64,000 bases of DNA from Whitmania pigra (Eukaryota; Annelida; Clitellata; Hirudinida; Haemopidae), in the NCBI GenBank assembly GCA_021613335.1, contig JAJTWR010000356.1:505001-569000 (forward strand). The letters run 5' to 3'. The notes under the pieces were generated by a model that saw nothing but the letters and a program-made list of their open reading frames with translations, was not told the DNA's origin and made no database searches. The first letter of the stretch is position 1. Each line of letters starts with the position of its first letter. The position numbers and the translations under genes were made by a program. Below, piece after piece: positions 1 through 12,910 of this stretch.

Positions 1-3000
1 TCGTCTGCTAGTTTCTCTTCCACTCCCGCTTCGGATCTGTCTCTCCCATTTTTCAGATCGATGGAACACATTTTACTTTTTAAACGGTTTAATTAACTTT
101 CTTAAAACCTTCTGTGGATTGATTGATTAAAATTTTTTTGGTATGGCTGAGTGAATGAATAAAGGTTTGTTTGATTGATTGAATGAATGAATGAAAGTTT
201 GTTGGAATGGTTGATTGTTTATTGAATGATTGATTGTTACGGTTATTGCCAGCCATCTCGTATTTCTCAGACTCCAAATCCCAAAAATGTCTCTAGGCTC
301 GTCTTATCGTTTGAAAAATATGGCGCCATTAAAGGCGATGAGAGCAAATTCCACGTCGTTTTTTTTTAATTTCTAAATAATTCATTATTAGAATTTATTA
401 TTAGAATTCATTATTAAAATTTATTATTGGAATTCATTATTAGAATTCATTATTAGAATTTATTATTAGAATTCATTATTAGAATTTATTATTAGAATTT
501 ATCTCTGAGGCAAATTATGATCATTGAACCCTGAGTCATAGAGATATGTAGTCTTACAAATACAAATGTGTAATATGTTAGCTCTCAAACAACTTGGTTT
601 CGTTAGCGGTTATAAAGAAAAAGGTCAAAGGTTGCTTTTCAAACGTGGTAATTTTGTGTTTTCGGCCCAAAAATAATTAAAACATAAATAAGAATTAATA
701 AAAATTAATAATAAATAATAAAATAAATATATAAAGTAAATAATAACTGATAATAAAATAAAATAAATAAAAGCAAAATAAAAGACTTTCAAAACTTTAC
801 AATTTTTTTTGTTTAATTTTTTTTGCAAAAAAAACATTTTACAACTAGGGATATTTAACCTGAGTGAGTGAGTGAATGAAAGGATGGATAAGAAAATTAA
901 TTTAGGTGGGTTGTTGTTGTTGATGTTGTGGGAAGCAGACGATTAAGAAATTAGCGACTTCTCTAATAGCTTGCGTTACTAAAACATTCTACAATTATGC
1001 AACTCAACAACTATTTTTATAGTCTAAATATAGCTATAATTATTATTGATGTAGGTGACCCTATTTTTAGTTAAAATAATTAATTTAATTATTATTAAAC
1101 TATAACTAATATAATAGGTGTCACAAAACTAGCACAGATTGAACATTTAATAATGCAAATTTGCAAACAATTGAAACGATAATACTGTCGATGGTGAAGA
1201 TAAGGATGATGATGATGCTGACGACAACGACGATGCTATTATTGGCATTATTATTAATGATGATAATCATTATAATTATAATAACGTCGGATGAAACAAA
1301 GGCCGAGAAAATTTGAGAAGCACTTTAGTTTATTTTAAGAATTTTTCATAAAATCAAGCATTCGCTTAATTTAAAAGTTTTCTATATCACTAATTACTTA
1401 ATAAATGAAATATATTAAAATTCACATTTTTATGATATTTTAAATCTAATGCCATTTGTAGATTCTAGCGATTTAATCATGGCCTTTTCGTGATGTCTGA
1501 GCACACCTTTTGTGAGGCCAGGTAAGTCGTTTTAAACAAGGTCGTCCAGGTGTCTCTGCAACCACACCATGAACAGGTGCGCTCGAAAGTATCTCCACCA
1601 ATCAGGTTCATCAGACATTCTTTTGTCTTTAATTATTGTAATATTATTAACTATTATTACTACATTACACTTTATTTGCATTAATAGCAAAGATTGTTTT
1701 TAATAAGACCATTCTAGTTATTTAATTACTGTCATTAACTTCGTAATTTAATTTGTTTAATCTTCTTATTCATCTTTTTACTCACTCAATCACCCATTCA
1801 CTCCCTCATTCGTTCACCGACCTATTTTTGTTCAAAAACCTGGATGAAACCATGAGAGCATGTTCGACTGGTTTGACAGAAAACAATGTTTTAGGCAAAC
1901 CGTCAAGCATCATTGGTCAATTTGCTTATCGCTATCATCACCGTTAATGTAATAAATATAGTGAATCTTTTAATAACAATAATAATAATAATAATAATAA
2001 TAATTAGTTATTTTTGTAATTAATTATTGCACGTCAGATGTGACTGATGATGCAAGGATGATGAAAGCTTGTGAAAACGCGTCAACGATCGCGAAGTCTA
2101 AAAATGACTTCGGAATATTTTCACAAGATGTTTACCTACAACTTGAAAGGTTTAGAGCTGTTCAAAATGTTTCGCAACTCAACGAAATAGTCTTTCATGA
2201 ATATCAGTAAAAAATAATAAAAATAAATTGAGCTTTTAATATTTAACACTGGTATTTGTGCAGGGTCGTCATTTCAGCAAACCGTAGCACAACTTCAAGA
2301 GATGACCTTTTTCTCTTCTGCACACCCCACCAAATGACGTCCCTATATTTGTGTCCCATGTTTTTGTTCGAATCAAGATTTTATCGAGAAAAGGGAGGCA
2401 ATTTAATTTTTAGAGTGAAACAAATGACATCTTTATGTTCTAACAAATGACGTCTTTATGCTCTAACAAATTAAATTTTTAGTTTGAAATGTATTAAACA
2501 AATTGTTAAAATGAAGCAGCTGAGTTAAAACGCATTTTCAGATTGTTTTGAATTCATTGAGGGCGTTTTAACGCATTTTATGTAAATAGATGTTATTTTT
2601 AATTTAAAAAGAAGCCTTTTTGTAACAAATAAATGGCTGACTATCCATAATATGAGTCATGCGATCAATTTAACAACGAGCGTTATTATCGTGCCGTTTT
2701 AAAGGTTCATTTACGTCAACAACTTTTACGTTGAACTTCTACTCAACTTCCGAAGAATCATGTTTACTCCAAAATAGACTACCTTTATTAGCTTTGAATG
2801 ACCGCAGGTACAAACCGGTTTTAGGGGACTTATGAAGGAGATGAAAAAATTTAAAAATAATACTTTAAAATAAATCACAACATAGCAGACTCGACTTGTA
2901 ATTTTTATACTGAAGACTCAAAAATCATACTTCAAAGAAGTGATTAATACTGAATGTATTCAAATGTGTGTCTGTGTATGTTTATTAACAAATTTCATAA

Positions 3001-3375
3001 CTTGATGATTAGTACAAAAAAGTTATATGAATTTAAGCAAAACAGCAACTTGATTAAAAAATTAGGAACATGATTTACAATTAACAATATACTAATTTGC
3101 ACACAATGATTCTAAACTATCGCAGTTTATTAAAATCAATGTTACAATTGATTATTCAAGTTTTTAAATCAAAGTTAACAATATTAACATATTGTCGAAC
3201 GGAAAACTTTTAAGACAATAATAAATTTATCTTAAATTTCTGAGTTACAAAAAAGTGAGTAAAAGTAGTACGACTATTTATTTACATTATCCAATATGGC
3301 CGAGGTCTCACCCTCTAAATTTAAGCAATAAAATTTATTTGTAACAACAGAGGGAGTTTGAACTATTGCATTGCG
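1..3375. other. Gene-poor left flank with simple repeats
   Basis: No supportable coding exon was found here; the open frames are short and lie in low-complexity sequence. It holds a tetranucleotide TTGA/TGAA tract (about 150-236), a 13-bp tandem repeat (378-501), an A/T-rich stretch (660-800) and an AAT microsatellite (1974-2004). A short palindrome, ATGGCGCCAT, lies at 320-329. The sequence CCAATATGGCCG near 3291 resembles a YY1-type core-promoter element and sits about 80 bp before the TUSC2 start codon, so the TUSC2 promoter is probably at the right end of this block. Confidence 0.5.
378..501. repeat. 13-bp tandem repeat (GAATTYATTATTA)
   Basis: Nine or so head-to-tail copies of a 13-bp unit alternate between GAATTCATTATTA and GAATTTATTATTA, with single-base variants. 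It is non-coding. Confidence 0.85.
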
Positions 3376-4315
3376 ATGGGACAAATCAGTTCCTCAGTTT
3401 CAAAGATTTTCAGATCCAGCAACAAGGACCGCGATTACGACAGCCAAAAGTTTCATCACAACACATTTGATGTCACACCTTATGTTTTTGTGAGAAGAGG
3501 GTTAGTTGTGGTTTTTACGGCAACTGTTCAATTTCATCTTTTTAGTTTCATTATTTTGCATAACATTGTAAAAGCTCAATGGTTGCTACATGAGATTCAT
3601 AGCTGGTTGCCTCTTTAATCCAAGATGCTTAAAAGTCTTAATTAGTGTTCAAACGAGAAGAATTGTCGCACAAAAATGTAATAGTGCCATCGTTAGATAA
3701 TGCAGTATAATAATTACGCGATAAAGAATTCTTGCTCAACGATGCAATATTTTGATTGATCATGTATCAGATCCATGTACTATGATGAGGATGGTGATTT
3801 GGCACACGAGTTTTATGAAGAAACGAAAACACCCAGAGGCATCAAGATGAAGAAAAAGCCCTGTGATCAGCTACAGCCACAGGTCTTGAAGCGTTTTTTA
3901 AATCTTCTACTGTCTTACTTTCACCAGTTGAAAATGAATTTAATATCAGTGAAATAATTTATCAGTTTGATTTACTTTTTTTTTTGCTGAGCAATACAAT
4001 AATTGTTAATAATTAATTGAAACAGTTTAATGATGGGTTCCTTCTCAGCAGTGGAGGCGTTAATAAGTTTCGATTTACATTTGTACAGCTCGCTCGGCAT
4101 CGAGAAATTCACATTATGTTTAATGGCTTAACGTTGATGTCAGTGTAGTAAACGATAGATTAGCTTATAGTTTAAAATGAAATTAATTCTTTGATCGAAT
4201 GATTTGAAGTTACATTTTTTTATCATCTCAATTGATATTGTAGGGTTTGATCACCCTGAAGATTCCAAGAATAAACAGAGACATTGCCGTCATATTACAC
4301 GAGGTTCAGTCGTGA
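3376..4315 (+). CDS. TUSC2: TUSC2 (FUS1) homologue, 3 exons
   Basis: Coding exons are 3376-3500, 3771-3882 and 4244-4315. They join in phase to give about 102 aa, against 110 aa in human TUSC2. The protein starts MGQISSS, a classical N-myristoylation signal; myristoylation of Gly2 is known for human TUSC2. The family core is clear: PYVFVRRGSM then YYDEDGDLAHEFYEET, and a C-terminus with PRINRDIAVILHEV. The first junction splits the Gly of RRG and the second falls after PQ. The exon 2 donor (CAG/GTCTTG) is weak but gives the only family-consistent join. An in-frame TTG upstream of 3376 is not needed, because the ATG at 3376 creates the myristoylation motif. TUSC2 is linked to mitochondrial calcium handling and apoptosis in mammals; function here is inferred. 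Its 3' end faces the CCDC146 3' end, 434 bp away. Confidence 0.9.
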
Positions 4316-4459
4316 TGCTCGAACTGCTTTTCCATTTCCCCCTTTTCTGCCACCTCCGACGTCATCATTTCCTCGACTAAGTCGACCCGAGAAGAGTTTT
4401 TAGGAAATTTTCAGTCATTTCTTTAATTTGCAGAGAAACCGTGGTTTCGGATTATAACA

Positions 4460-4473
4460 GTTGCCATGGTGAC
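4460..4473 (+). promoter_or_regulatory. Candidate RFX X-box
   Basis: GTTGCCATGGTGAC matches the RFX X-box form (GTNRCC, 0-3 spacer bases, RGYAAC) with one relaxed position in the right half-site. It lies between the 3' ends of TUSC2 and CCDC146, which is an odd place for a promoter element. It could be a downstream enhancer or a chance match. Confidence 0.4.
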
Positions 4474-4749
4474 GGTGCAAGCGCGATTTGTGTGATTATC
4501 TAGGTCGGCGTACTTAACGAGTCGGTAGCTGATGATCAAAATGTTTTCCCTTCGGATGTCGTTGTTGTTGTTGTTGATACTCAAAAAGCAATGATCGTCA
4601 TTTTGTTTGCGTTTGTGATTCTAAACAGCATTAGTTAAGAGTCCTTGCTGATAACAGATTTAGTCAAGAAGTTGATTAAATATATGCATGCCTAAATGAA
4701 TTTTGAAATTTGTCACTAGGCTAGGTAAATGTAATGTCAATGCGAGAGG

Positions 4750-7700
4750 TCAGTGCTGCTGCTGATGATGATGATTTCTGTCAATCTCTGATTCCTGGTT
4801 GGAAGATCTAAGTTGAACCTACAATAACAAATAATCATACAGTTTTATCAAAGCACAGTGATATCAACCGTAGAGTGATGCGTTATCATTAAAAAGCTAA
4901 GCAATCGTCAGGCCATAACTGAGAGTTAGTAGCACTTATTGATATAATTTTCACATCCATGGAAAAACTAGGTCTTGGCTGAACCTGTTTTGACGTCTGC
5001 TCTTGAATTACTGATGACATTAAGAATGAATATTAACCTGTCCTTTTAATTATTATGAATTAATAAGTTTAACTACTAGACAAGTTTTCTAAAGTTTTTA
5101 CCTTTTCCATTTATTTATTTATTTGATTATAGTCCATTACATAACTGAGATGATTTGGACTTTACCTTTTCCAGTCTCCTACACTCTCTTTCCATCTCTC
5201 TCTCAACATCCTCCGATGGTGGAAGTCCCTTTTCCAGATTCTGTTCCATTGCGAGCAGTTCTGCTTTCTTGTCTTCAATCGTCTGCTCCAAATGCATCGT
5301 CTCAGCCTTCCTCATGGAAAGCTCGGCAATGAGCGCCATGATCTTCAGAGTCATTCTTGCCAAGCTTGATCTCAAGTAACTCCCCTTTTGTGGGTGAATT
5401 ACATTTTAGTGATAAGTTTACTGACCGGGATGATTATTTTATGTTTGAAAAGACCATCAAATAATAGGTGAAAATAATGAAACCAATATTAAACATTTTG
5501 AATACTAATAAAGCATTAATTAAAGATGATGTTAATTGGATACGGCAACCTGTTTAGCAAGGGAAAGAGATTCAGTTTTGCCCATCTTGATGTTTTCCCA
5601 AGCTTGTTTGGTGCAGTTGAAGATTCTTTGGTAGACGACGTCCTTCTCTTTTGCTTCCTTGGTCTTCTTTGACAGCCTCACTGCCAGCTTTGAGGGGAGT
5701 CGACATATTTTATGTAATTAGCATAATTTATTGATAAGATGCCACTCAACCACAGCTTGAAAGTGATGTTTAGGATGCCATAAAAGACACGAGTATAGTG
5801 CCAATAACTTCACTGCTGATTAAAATTACTGATTACTTGCATGCACAATTTTCAAGCATATTTTATATTTATTTTACATATTTTTACTTATTATTGATTA
5901 TGGGAGCATTAGCAATTTCAAGCAGAACTTCATTAAATTATTAGAAGCAGAAAAAATAAGTTTAATTTAACAAGGCTAAAGTCTATCTCTGCCACAATGA
6001 TTATTCACGTCTGAATCTCTTTGCCTTTAATTGTTTTAATTTTAACTAATTTAATTCCACCAACGTTGTTCAACTTATCATTTAAGTCATCTTCATTGAG
6101 TTCACTTCCTTCAAGAAATCGGATCCTCCCATTACATTTAGAATCGATGAACTTATTTTCAAGATCTATCAACAACTCCTGATATTGAGACATCTAAAAA
6201 TGTCGACAATCTGTTAACACGGTTTTGCTTTGAAGATCAAAATACTTATTATTAATTAAAAACAAGCTTAATGATTTCAATCACATTTCAGTTAATACTT
6301 ATTATAATATAAATACTTATATACTTAGTATAATATTAATAATAATAATCATTAGTCATAACATTACCTGTATTTGAACGTTCATCAAGTCATCCTCAAC
6401 CTTTCTTTTGTTCTTCAGCTTTTCTCTCAGAACGTTAGTCGCTCGTTTGAAATCGTCGAGCGTCATTCGAAGCATTTTAATTTCTTCTTCTTTGAATGAA
6501 AGTGCAGCCTCACCTTTCCTGCTGATGCTGTCTGGATGGTTGACAATTTCAACGAATCTTATTTAATGAGTGAAAACTAGTTTTAATGAGTTTTCTAGAT
6601 CATGTTGCAACTGATGTGCAGATACAATTATTATTTTCTTCTATTATTCAATAAAAAAAAAAATTTGAATAGCTTTGTTTAAAGGAATGATTGATGAGTA
6701 GATTCACATTTGAGGCTTCATATAATATTATTTAATAAACAACTTCAAAACTAATAATTACAAAATATTAAAAGATACTAAAATTTCAACTTTCAAGAAT
6801 CTTGCAACCTTTATACTAAGTATTTTTGATATATTTATAACTATTTACAACTAATTATTATTAAATAATTTAATGATTTAAAGCTCTTATAACCCAAAAC
6901 TCGATGCTTTTCCTCCTGTTTTTCAATTTCAATTTTTTTATCTTGAAGTCTTGAAATGCTATAAAATAAGTTAAATTCCTATTATTGATGTAAGTTAATT
7001 TATTATCATTATTGTTATTATTATTAGTCATAATAAGCACAATGACTTTAATTGACATAATCACAAATAATTAAAATTTGATTTAAGGCATCAATCCTAT
7101 TGAGAGCAATAAGAACTGAATGAAGATAAAATAAATAATAAATCAACAAATCAGATATTAGAAAGCAGATTTACCGTTGTTCTCTTTGTAACCGCTCAGA
7201 CTTTTGAACGTCCTTGATTCTCGTAATTTCTCGTTGGCATCCTTCAAGGCATTTGTTCGCAAAGTCGAGACTTCCGAATGTTTTTCCGTGTGATTCGTTC
7301 AAATCGATGAGTTCCATGTTGATGCTGGAGACTTCTGATCTTAATTTTTCTGCCGCTAATGTTGATGCCAAATATGCCAGGTGCTGCTTCTGCAACAAGC
7401 TGAAATAAAAAACAAACACAGGTACTTTTCAGTGCATTTAAATGCAACTGTAATGGACTAGCTTATAAAAAAAATTACTGCAGAGTGCAATAAATCCTGA
7501 ACAAGTTCTTATAAATAATTTATTAACTGAAAATAATATACAAAAAAAAAATGAAAAAAGACAATAACAAATTTAAAAACAATAAATTACTACAGCAAAT
7601 AAAAACGTATTGAGAAAGAATGGAATTGTCTTCCAAACAACCTTTCCTTGTTGATTGAAGCACTCTGAAGAACTGACACCTCGTTGACCTGGAGTTTGAC

Positions 7701-10700
7701 TCTGCCCTCCAACTCGAGCACATTTTGTCCGCCATTGATGAACAACTTCGACAATTTGTTTCTTTCTCCTCTCAAAAGATTGTACAGCTCATTGATATGT
7801 CTGTGTCTGCATTAATTAACTATGTTTAATTAATTAACTAGCTTTTAAATTGCTATGAGTTGTTTTTTTTTTATCTTATTTTATAGTTAAATGGAAAATG
7901 CTCCACTTAATGAAATCTCTATTTGTGTCTATTTGTTTGTAGTGAGATGCAAACGAAGCGTAGTTGTTGTTAATGTTCATTTTTACCTCGAATTGATTTT
8001 GCGCAGTTCGGACTTTTGGTCTTCAATTTCACTCAGTTTCAGTTTAACTTCGAGTTGGGCCTCCCTCAGTTGCTGTTTCGATTTTAATAAATCTTTTGCT
8101 CGGTTGTTTTTCTCGGTGGTCTGAAAAATTTCAAATTCTTAGTTGTAATAGCAACTGAAAATTGTAAATTATTAAAAATACAAACGAGAGAAAATTAAAT
8201 GGTGTCAACTAACAACACACATTCAAAAAATAATTTTTAAAATCAAAACCTTTGAGGCAACGATTTGATTCAATGTTTGTATCTCCTTCTTGTAATTTAT
8301 TAAATCCACAAAATATTTCTCCTGATTTGTCAGCAGTTCTTTGACTTGCTGTGACCCGAAAGATTCCAAGTCTTTCTGGAGACAAATCGTTGCAAAATTT
8401 AAAAGATGCATTGACGTTAAATGACGTTTATTTATAATCATTTAATGGTTTAACAATTCCTTTATTGATGCAAGTGTAATTTAATTACAAAGAAAAAAAG
8501 AAAAGAAAATATATCAGAAAATTAAGAATGTCAAAGTGAAGATAAACAAAATTAGTTGCCGAGACTAAAGGAAGAGCAAATTAAAAATAATAAGCGATAA
8601 AATTATGCCCATCAAAATAATAATAATAACAACAAAAACAACAATAATAATATATAATAAACCAACGACATTTACAAGACAACGTTCTCAACTTGAAAAT
8701 TGGGACATTCACAGTTTGGTTGCCACGAGAACAATAAAAATTAAAAACCATTGCTAGGTTAGGATGGCTTACGACTTAAATCTAAAAATGAGTTTATTTG
8801 ATCGAGCAGGTTTGAACAAGTTTCTAATGGTAACAATTCATATCATCCCCGCTGATAAGAAACACATTACATGTGAAACTAAAGGATGCGATAACATTCT
8901 GATAACGAGGATAATGAATTAAATTTTTTTGTAAACAAGATCCAATCTTTTATTTGGCTAATTGGGCTTTATTGACAAAACATAACATAAGTCAAAGAAA
9001 GATTGGAAATTGTTGGAAGTGCATGGGTTGGTCCTAAATGAAAATATGATGCAATAATTAAACAAATGAATATATGGGAAGAATAAATAAGAAGAAAATT
9101 AAAAAAATTACATTTCAACCTGTGATTCTAAATTCTCTTTCTTCTTTTTGATGTCTTTCAGCAACTCGTTCAGTTCGTCTTCACTCTTTCTCATCGAAAT
9201 TGATCTTTTCTTGATTTCAAATTATTTACTTTTTATTAGCTACAAACATACTAAATGGTTGGAAAGATATGAGTTAATTGAATTAATAACATATTATTAA
9301 TAATAAAAATACTAAATAACTTAAAGTGACAATAATTTCAGGGCTGATGAAATCCATCAGAAAGTAAAACTCATGCAATCGCAAACCAAATCGGAAACTT
9401 TTTGGTGCTCGAGGACTGCCTGCTCGTGTGAAGTTCTGACAGTTTCGAGCGCCATCTTCATCTTCCTCAGGTGCTTCAACTCGGCATTGAACTGCCTCAG
9501 CAGCTTTGAACTTCTTTCTTGCAGCTGCTTCTTCAAGGTCATGCTCTGCTTTAGACTGAGATCCAATTGAGTGCTGAAATTTAAATATAGAAAAGATTTA
9601 ATAAATATTCTTTATCGATTATTACATTAATGTTTAATTAATAATTTAAATGTTTTGTATTCTCAACGTATTTTAATTTGTCAGTTAAATTGTGATCAAA
9701 CAATGAAAGTATAATTGCCTCTCCAGAATGAGATCCTTCTCCTTGTTCTTGCTGCACTCGAGATCAACAGCGAGACTCCTCAAAACCTCCGCACTCCTGT
9801 TCACCTCGACTCTCTTTCCTTCCACGAGTTCCGAGAGTTTAAACTTTTCCTCTTCCAGTTCGAACAATTCCTTCGTCAGGTCGTGCAGTTTGCGATGGTT
9901 GTGCTTCGTTTCGTCGCTCAACTCTTTCAGTTTTGCAGCTTCATTACTAGGTCATTGGATGAAATTCTATTTATTTTGTGTTGGTTAATAAATAAGTGAA
10001 AATTATTAATGAAACTATTGAGAAGTATTATTGAGTACTATTGAGAATATGACGTTAGCACTTCATTGATTGTTTCATTGCATTATTATTGCTGATTTCA
10101 TAAAACGAATCATAAAAATCCTACATTTTCTTCAATTTGAGTCTGTCTGATTGCTTCACAATTTTGAACATCTGAGGACCAAGAGTATCAAGTTTTTCCT
10201 GTAAAAAAAAATACCAAAAGCCATTGTTATTAAATTTTAGAATAAATTTTAAAATCTAATTAACACAATCTTTGTACAAGTGCACATCAATAATTTTGTT
10301 GTTGTTGTGGAACAAAACAATAAAATGAGGTTCCCGTAAATCTCTGTCGATGCCAATCACGCTGAAGAACAATCAATAATTCATGCATGTTGCGAACTCG
10401 CAAGACATTAACATCGACCGATGATTGATTGCACGAAGAAGAGGAAGACAAATTACAAAATCATTAGAGTTATTTTAAAACTGTTTTATTCCAAAATTAT
10501 TTAAATTATTTATTCAGTCAGCTGATGTTTATATTTAAGTTTAAATTTATTTAGACATATATTTCTCAATTTAAAAGTTTTCAGAATAATCCTAAGTTTA
10601 TTGATATTTATGTTTATGTGCATTTATTCATATTTCCATTTTACTATGCATAAGATGTAATGAGTTTGTTAAAATATTTGGAAATTTTATTATCAAGTAC

Positions 10701-12378
10701 CAAAATCTTTCATCCTACAAACTTAAATATATTATTTTATTCCAATAAATACTTTAAAATAATTAGATTCAATTAAAAAATAATAGTTTAATTTTATTAT
10801 TAATTCTTATTAATTATTACACAATGTTCTTTTAAAATAAATAACAATCAATCATTTAATAATAATACAAATTACAATATTTTACAATTACAAATTAAAT
10901 TTGTACATTAAATCTAAATAATTTAGATGTAATGTTAACTAAAACAAATCATCAAGTAATAATAATAAACCTGCAATTGCCTCAAAGTGTCCTTCAAAAC
11001 TTCGACTTCTTTTGATTTGTTAACATTTCGTTCGTTACAAGAATCCACATTTTCTCTTAAAAGTTTACATTCGACCTCTCTGGAGGTCACATCTTTGTCA
11101 AGGTCATTGAGATTCTGAAGGCGGGTTTTCATTTGCTTGTCTACATTCTGAAGTTGTGGGTGTAAATTGATTTGTTAATGTCATTTAAACGTTCGAAATT
11201 CGTTTATTCTAAGAAATATTTTTTTATAAGTTTTCAAAATTAAAGAAAGAATTAATACGTATGATCCTCAAAAGATAAATACTTATATTTGGTATTTAAA
11301 AAAGGCCATGTTAAGTTAATATTAATAATAATAATATTAAGTTAATATTATGAAAATATTTTGACTAACACCACTGTTTTGGAGTTTTGAAACTTCAAAT
11401 TGAAGTATTCTCTCCTCTTCCACAAGACTTCCATTTGAAATAAATATTTTAAAATCATAAATCAAATATTTGTAAATCAAAAATTAAATAATTATAAACC
11501 ATAAAACAAATACTTATAAATCATGAATTGCCTTCAATAATAACATATTGTTTTTCAAATGTAAACTATATAAGCGATTAATAAAAAAAGTTTAAAACAA
11601 TTAAGATTTACACTTCCAAAGTGGCTTGGAAGTCTTCCTGTCTGCACTGACTGATCAAGAGTTCATTCGAGCACCTCATCATTTTCTCTCTGATTCTCAT
11701 CATTTCCGATCGGTCTTCGGGTTTGTCCGAACTTTCGTCGTCGACGTGGTAACCGTTCAGTTGCAACTTCTGCTTCTCGATGATCGACACAAACCTCTTT
11801 GCTTCCTCCAGGCGCTTCTGTTCAGATCTTTTTTGTCTTTTACAAAAATTCATTTTAAATTATTCATTTGCATGCTTCATAAAAGTGAAGCAAGAATATA
11901 TTAATTAGTAGTTATAGTAATAAATTAGTAGTATTATTATAATAGAACTCACATCAGCAATGCTTCATATAAAATTTTGCATTTTGATTTCAACCTCAGA
12001 GCTTCCTCTTCATTCAATTTGTTGTTGTTGTATAACTACAACACCAGAAACTTCAAGTCACATTAAAACTAAACATGCTTAATCCTCATCAAAATTGTTT
12101 TCATACAACCTAAACTAATGGAAATTATTTAAGATATTTAATATATTTAACATTTATAATTATTTCATAATTACATCCTTGATGGCATCCCAAGAGGGTT
12201 GTAAGGAATCAGAAACTTCTTGCATTTCCACATGATTTCCGTCTCCATTAAAATCCTCCTCCTTGAAATCAAGAGTGATATAATTAGACTCATCCCACCC
12301 GTCACCCAAATAATCATCAATCCCTTCTCCATCAGATGCATCATCCTCAGCGTCAGACTTCATTTGCGAATCAGGCAT
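4750..12378 (-). CDS. CCDC146: CCDC146/MBO2-type coiled-coil protein, 18 exons
   Basis: Coding exons, in transcript order on the minus strand, are 12378-12175, 12035-11953, 11836-11612, 11414(uncertain)-11372, 11147-10971, 10198-10125, 9946-9719, 9573-9387, 9209-9120, 8375-8250, 8120-7987, 7806-7642, 7399-7175, 6527-6368, 6193-6065, 5687-5550, 5384-5166 and 4818-4750. Phases agree at every junction, giving about 890 aa (human CCDC146 is 955 aa). The N-terminus is acidic and the rest is almost continuous coiled coil. The call rests on the C-terminal third: an RIRFLEG segment, then SYLRSS...IMALIAELSM, then an EKGLPPSEDVERE segment, as I recall for CCDC146. The start is the first ATG after an in-frame upstream TGA. 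The last exon adds a His/Gln-rich tail. CCDC146 is a centriole/axoneme protein needed for sperm flagella in mammals; MBO2 acts in Chlamydomonas flagellar beat. Another long coiled-coil family remains possible. Confidence 0.75.
9574..9719 (-). other. Probable GC-AG intron of CCDC146
   Basis: The exon ending at 9719 must leave two bases of a codon to match the next exon, which starts at 9573 after a TTTCAG acceptor. The only site that does so reads GAGAG/GCAATT on the minus strand, a GC donor. GC-AG introns are a known minor class; an unspliced read-through would reach a stop codon within 12 codons. Confidence 0.6.
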
Positions 12379-12910
12379 TCGAAAAGATAATCATCCATTG
12401 TTCAAAAGAAAAAACTGAAAAAGCAAAACTTCAAAAACTAATTTGCCTGAAACAGTAAATCCGCCGCGAGCCATTTATATAATCAACACCAATCTCAAGC
12501 CCTTGTCAAGTCATTTATTAATGAGGTGCGTGATCTGTCCCAATAGTGAAGGCAATCGAGTCTTTAGTAATGCTTTTGTAAATAATTGATATGAAATAAA
12601 TTCAATTGTGAAGCAACAAGCGACCCTCGTAAAGAAAAAGTTTTTTAGAATCTGTTACTATGACGCTAGAAAAGCAGATCAAACTTTTTAATGCCAAGAT
12701 TTGGCATCTGTGTCTATCTTTTAAAATGCAGCGCTGTAATAGTTTTAATACATCATGATAATTATTTTCAAATTATTTTTGATAACCGTAAAATGTTCAA
12801 GAGGACAGGTGTTTGTTTGGGTGTTAAGTTCGTCGTGAAGGCGGGTTATTTTGTTTATTTTTGTCTTTAATATCTGGTTTTGCAGCTGGCAAACTGATTA
12901 CCATAGCGTT
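12379..12910. promoter_or_regulatory. Bidirectional promoter region, CCDC146/CCDC77
   Basis: These 532 bp separate the divergent start codons of CCDC146 (minus) and CCDC77 (plus). On the minus strand TATATAAA at 12481-12474, followed by a short GC-rich patch, could be a TATA box about 100 bp before the CCDC146 ATG. A TTTTGCAG acceptor-like site at about 12886 may end a 5'UTR intron of CCDC77. Only half X-box matches (GTTACTATG near 12654, ATTACCATAGC near 12897) are present. Confidence 0.5.

Noticed and set aside
4244..4315. Considered as part of the CCDC146 3' end
   Set aside because: The plus strand completes the TUSC2 family C-terminus in phase, and CCDC146 closes cleanly with the exon at 4818-4750.
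12654..12668. X-box in the CCDC146/CCDC77 promoter
   Set aside because: Only one half-site (GTTACT) matches; the second half is absent.
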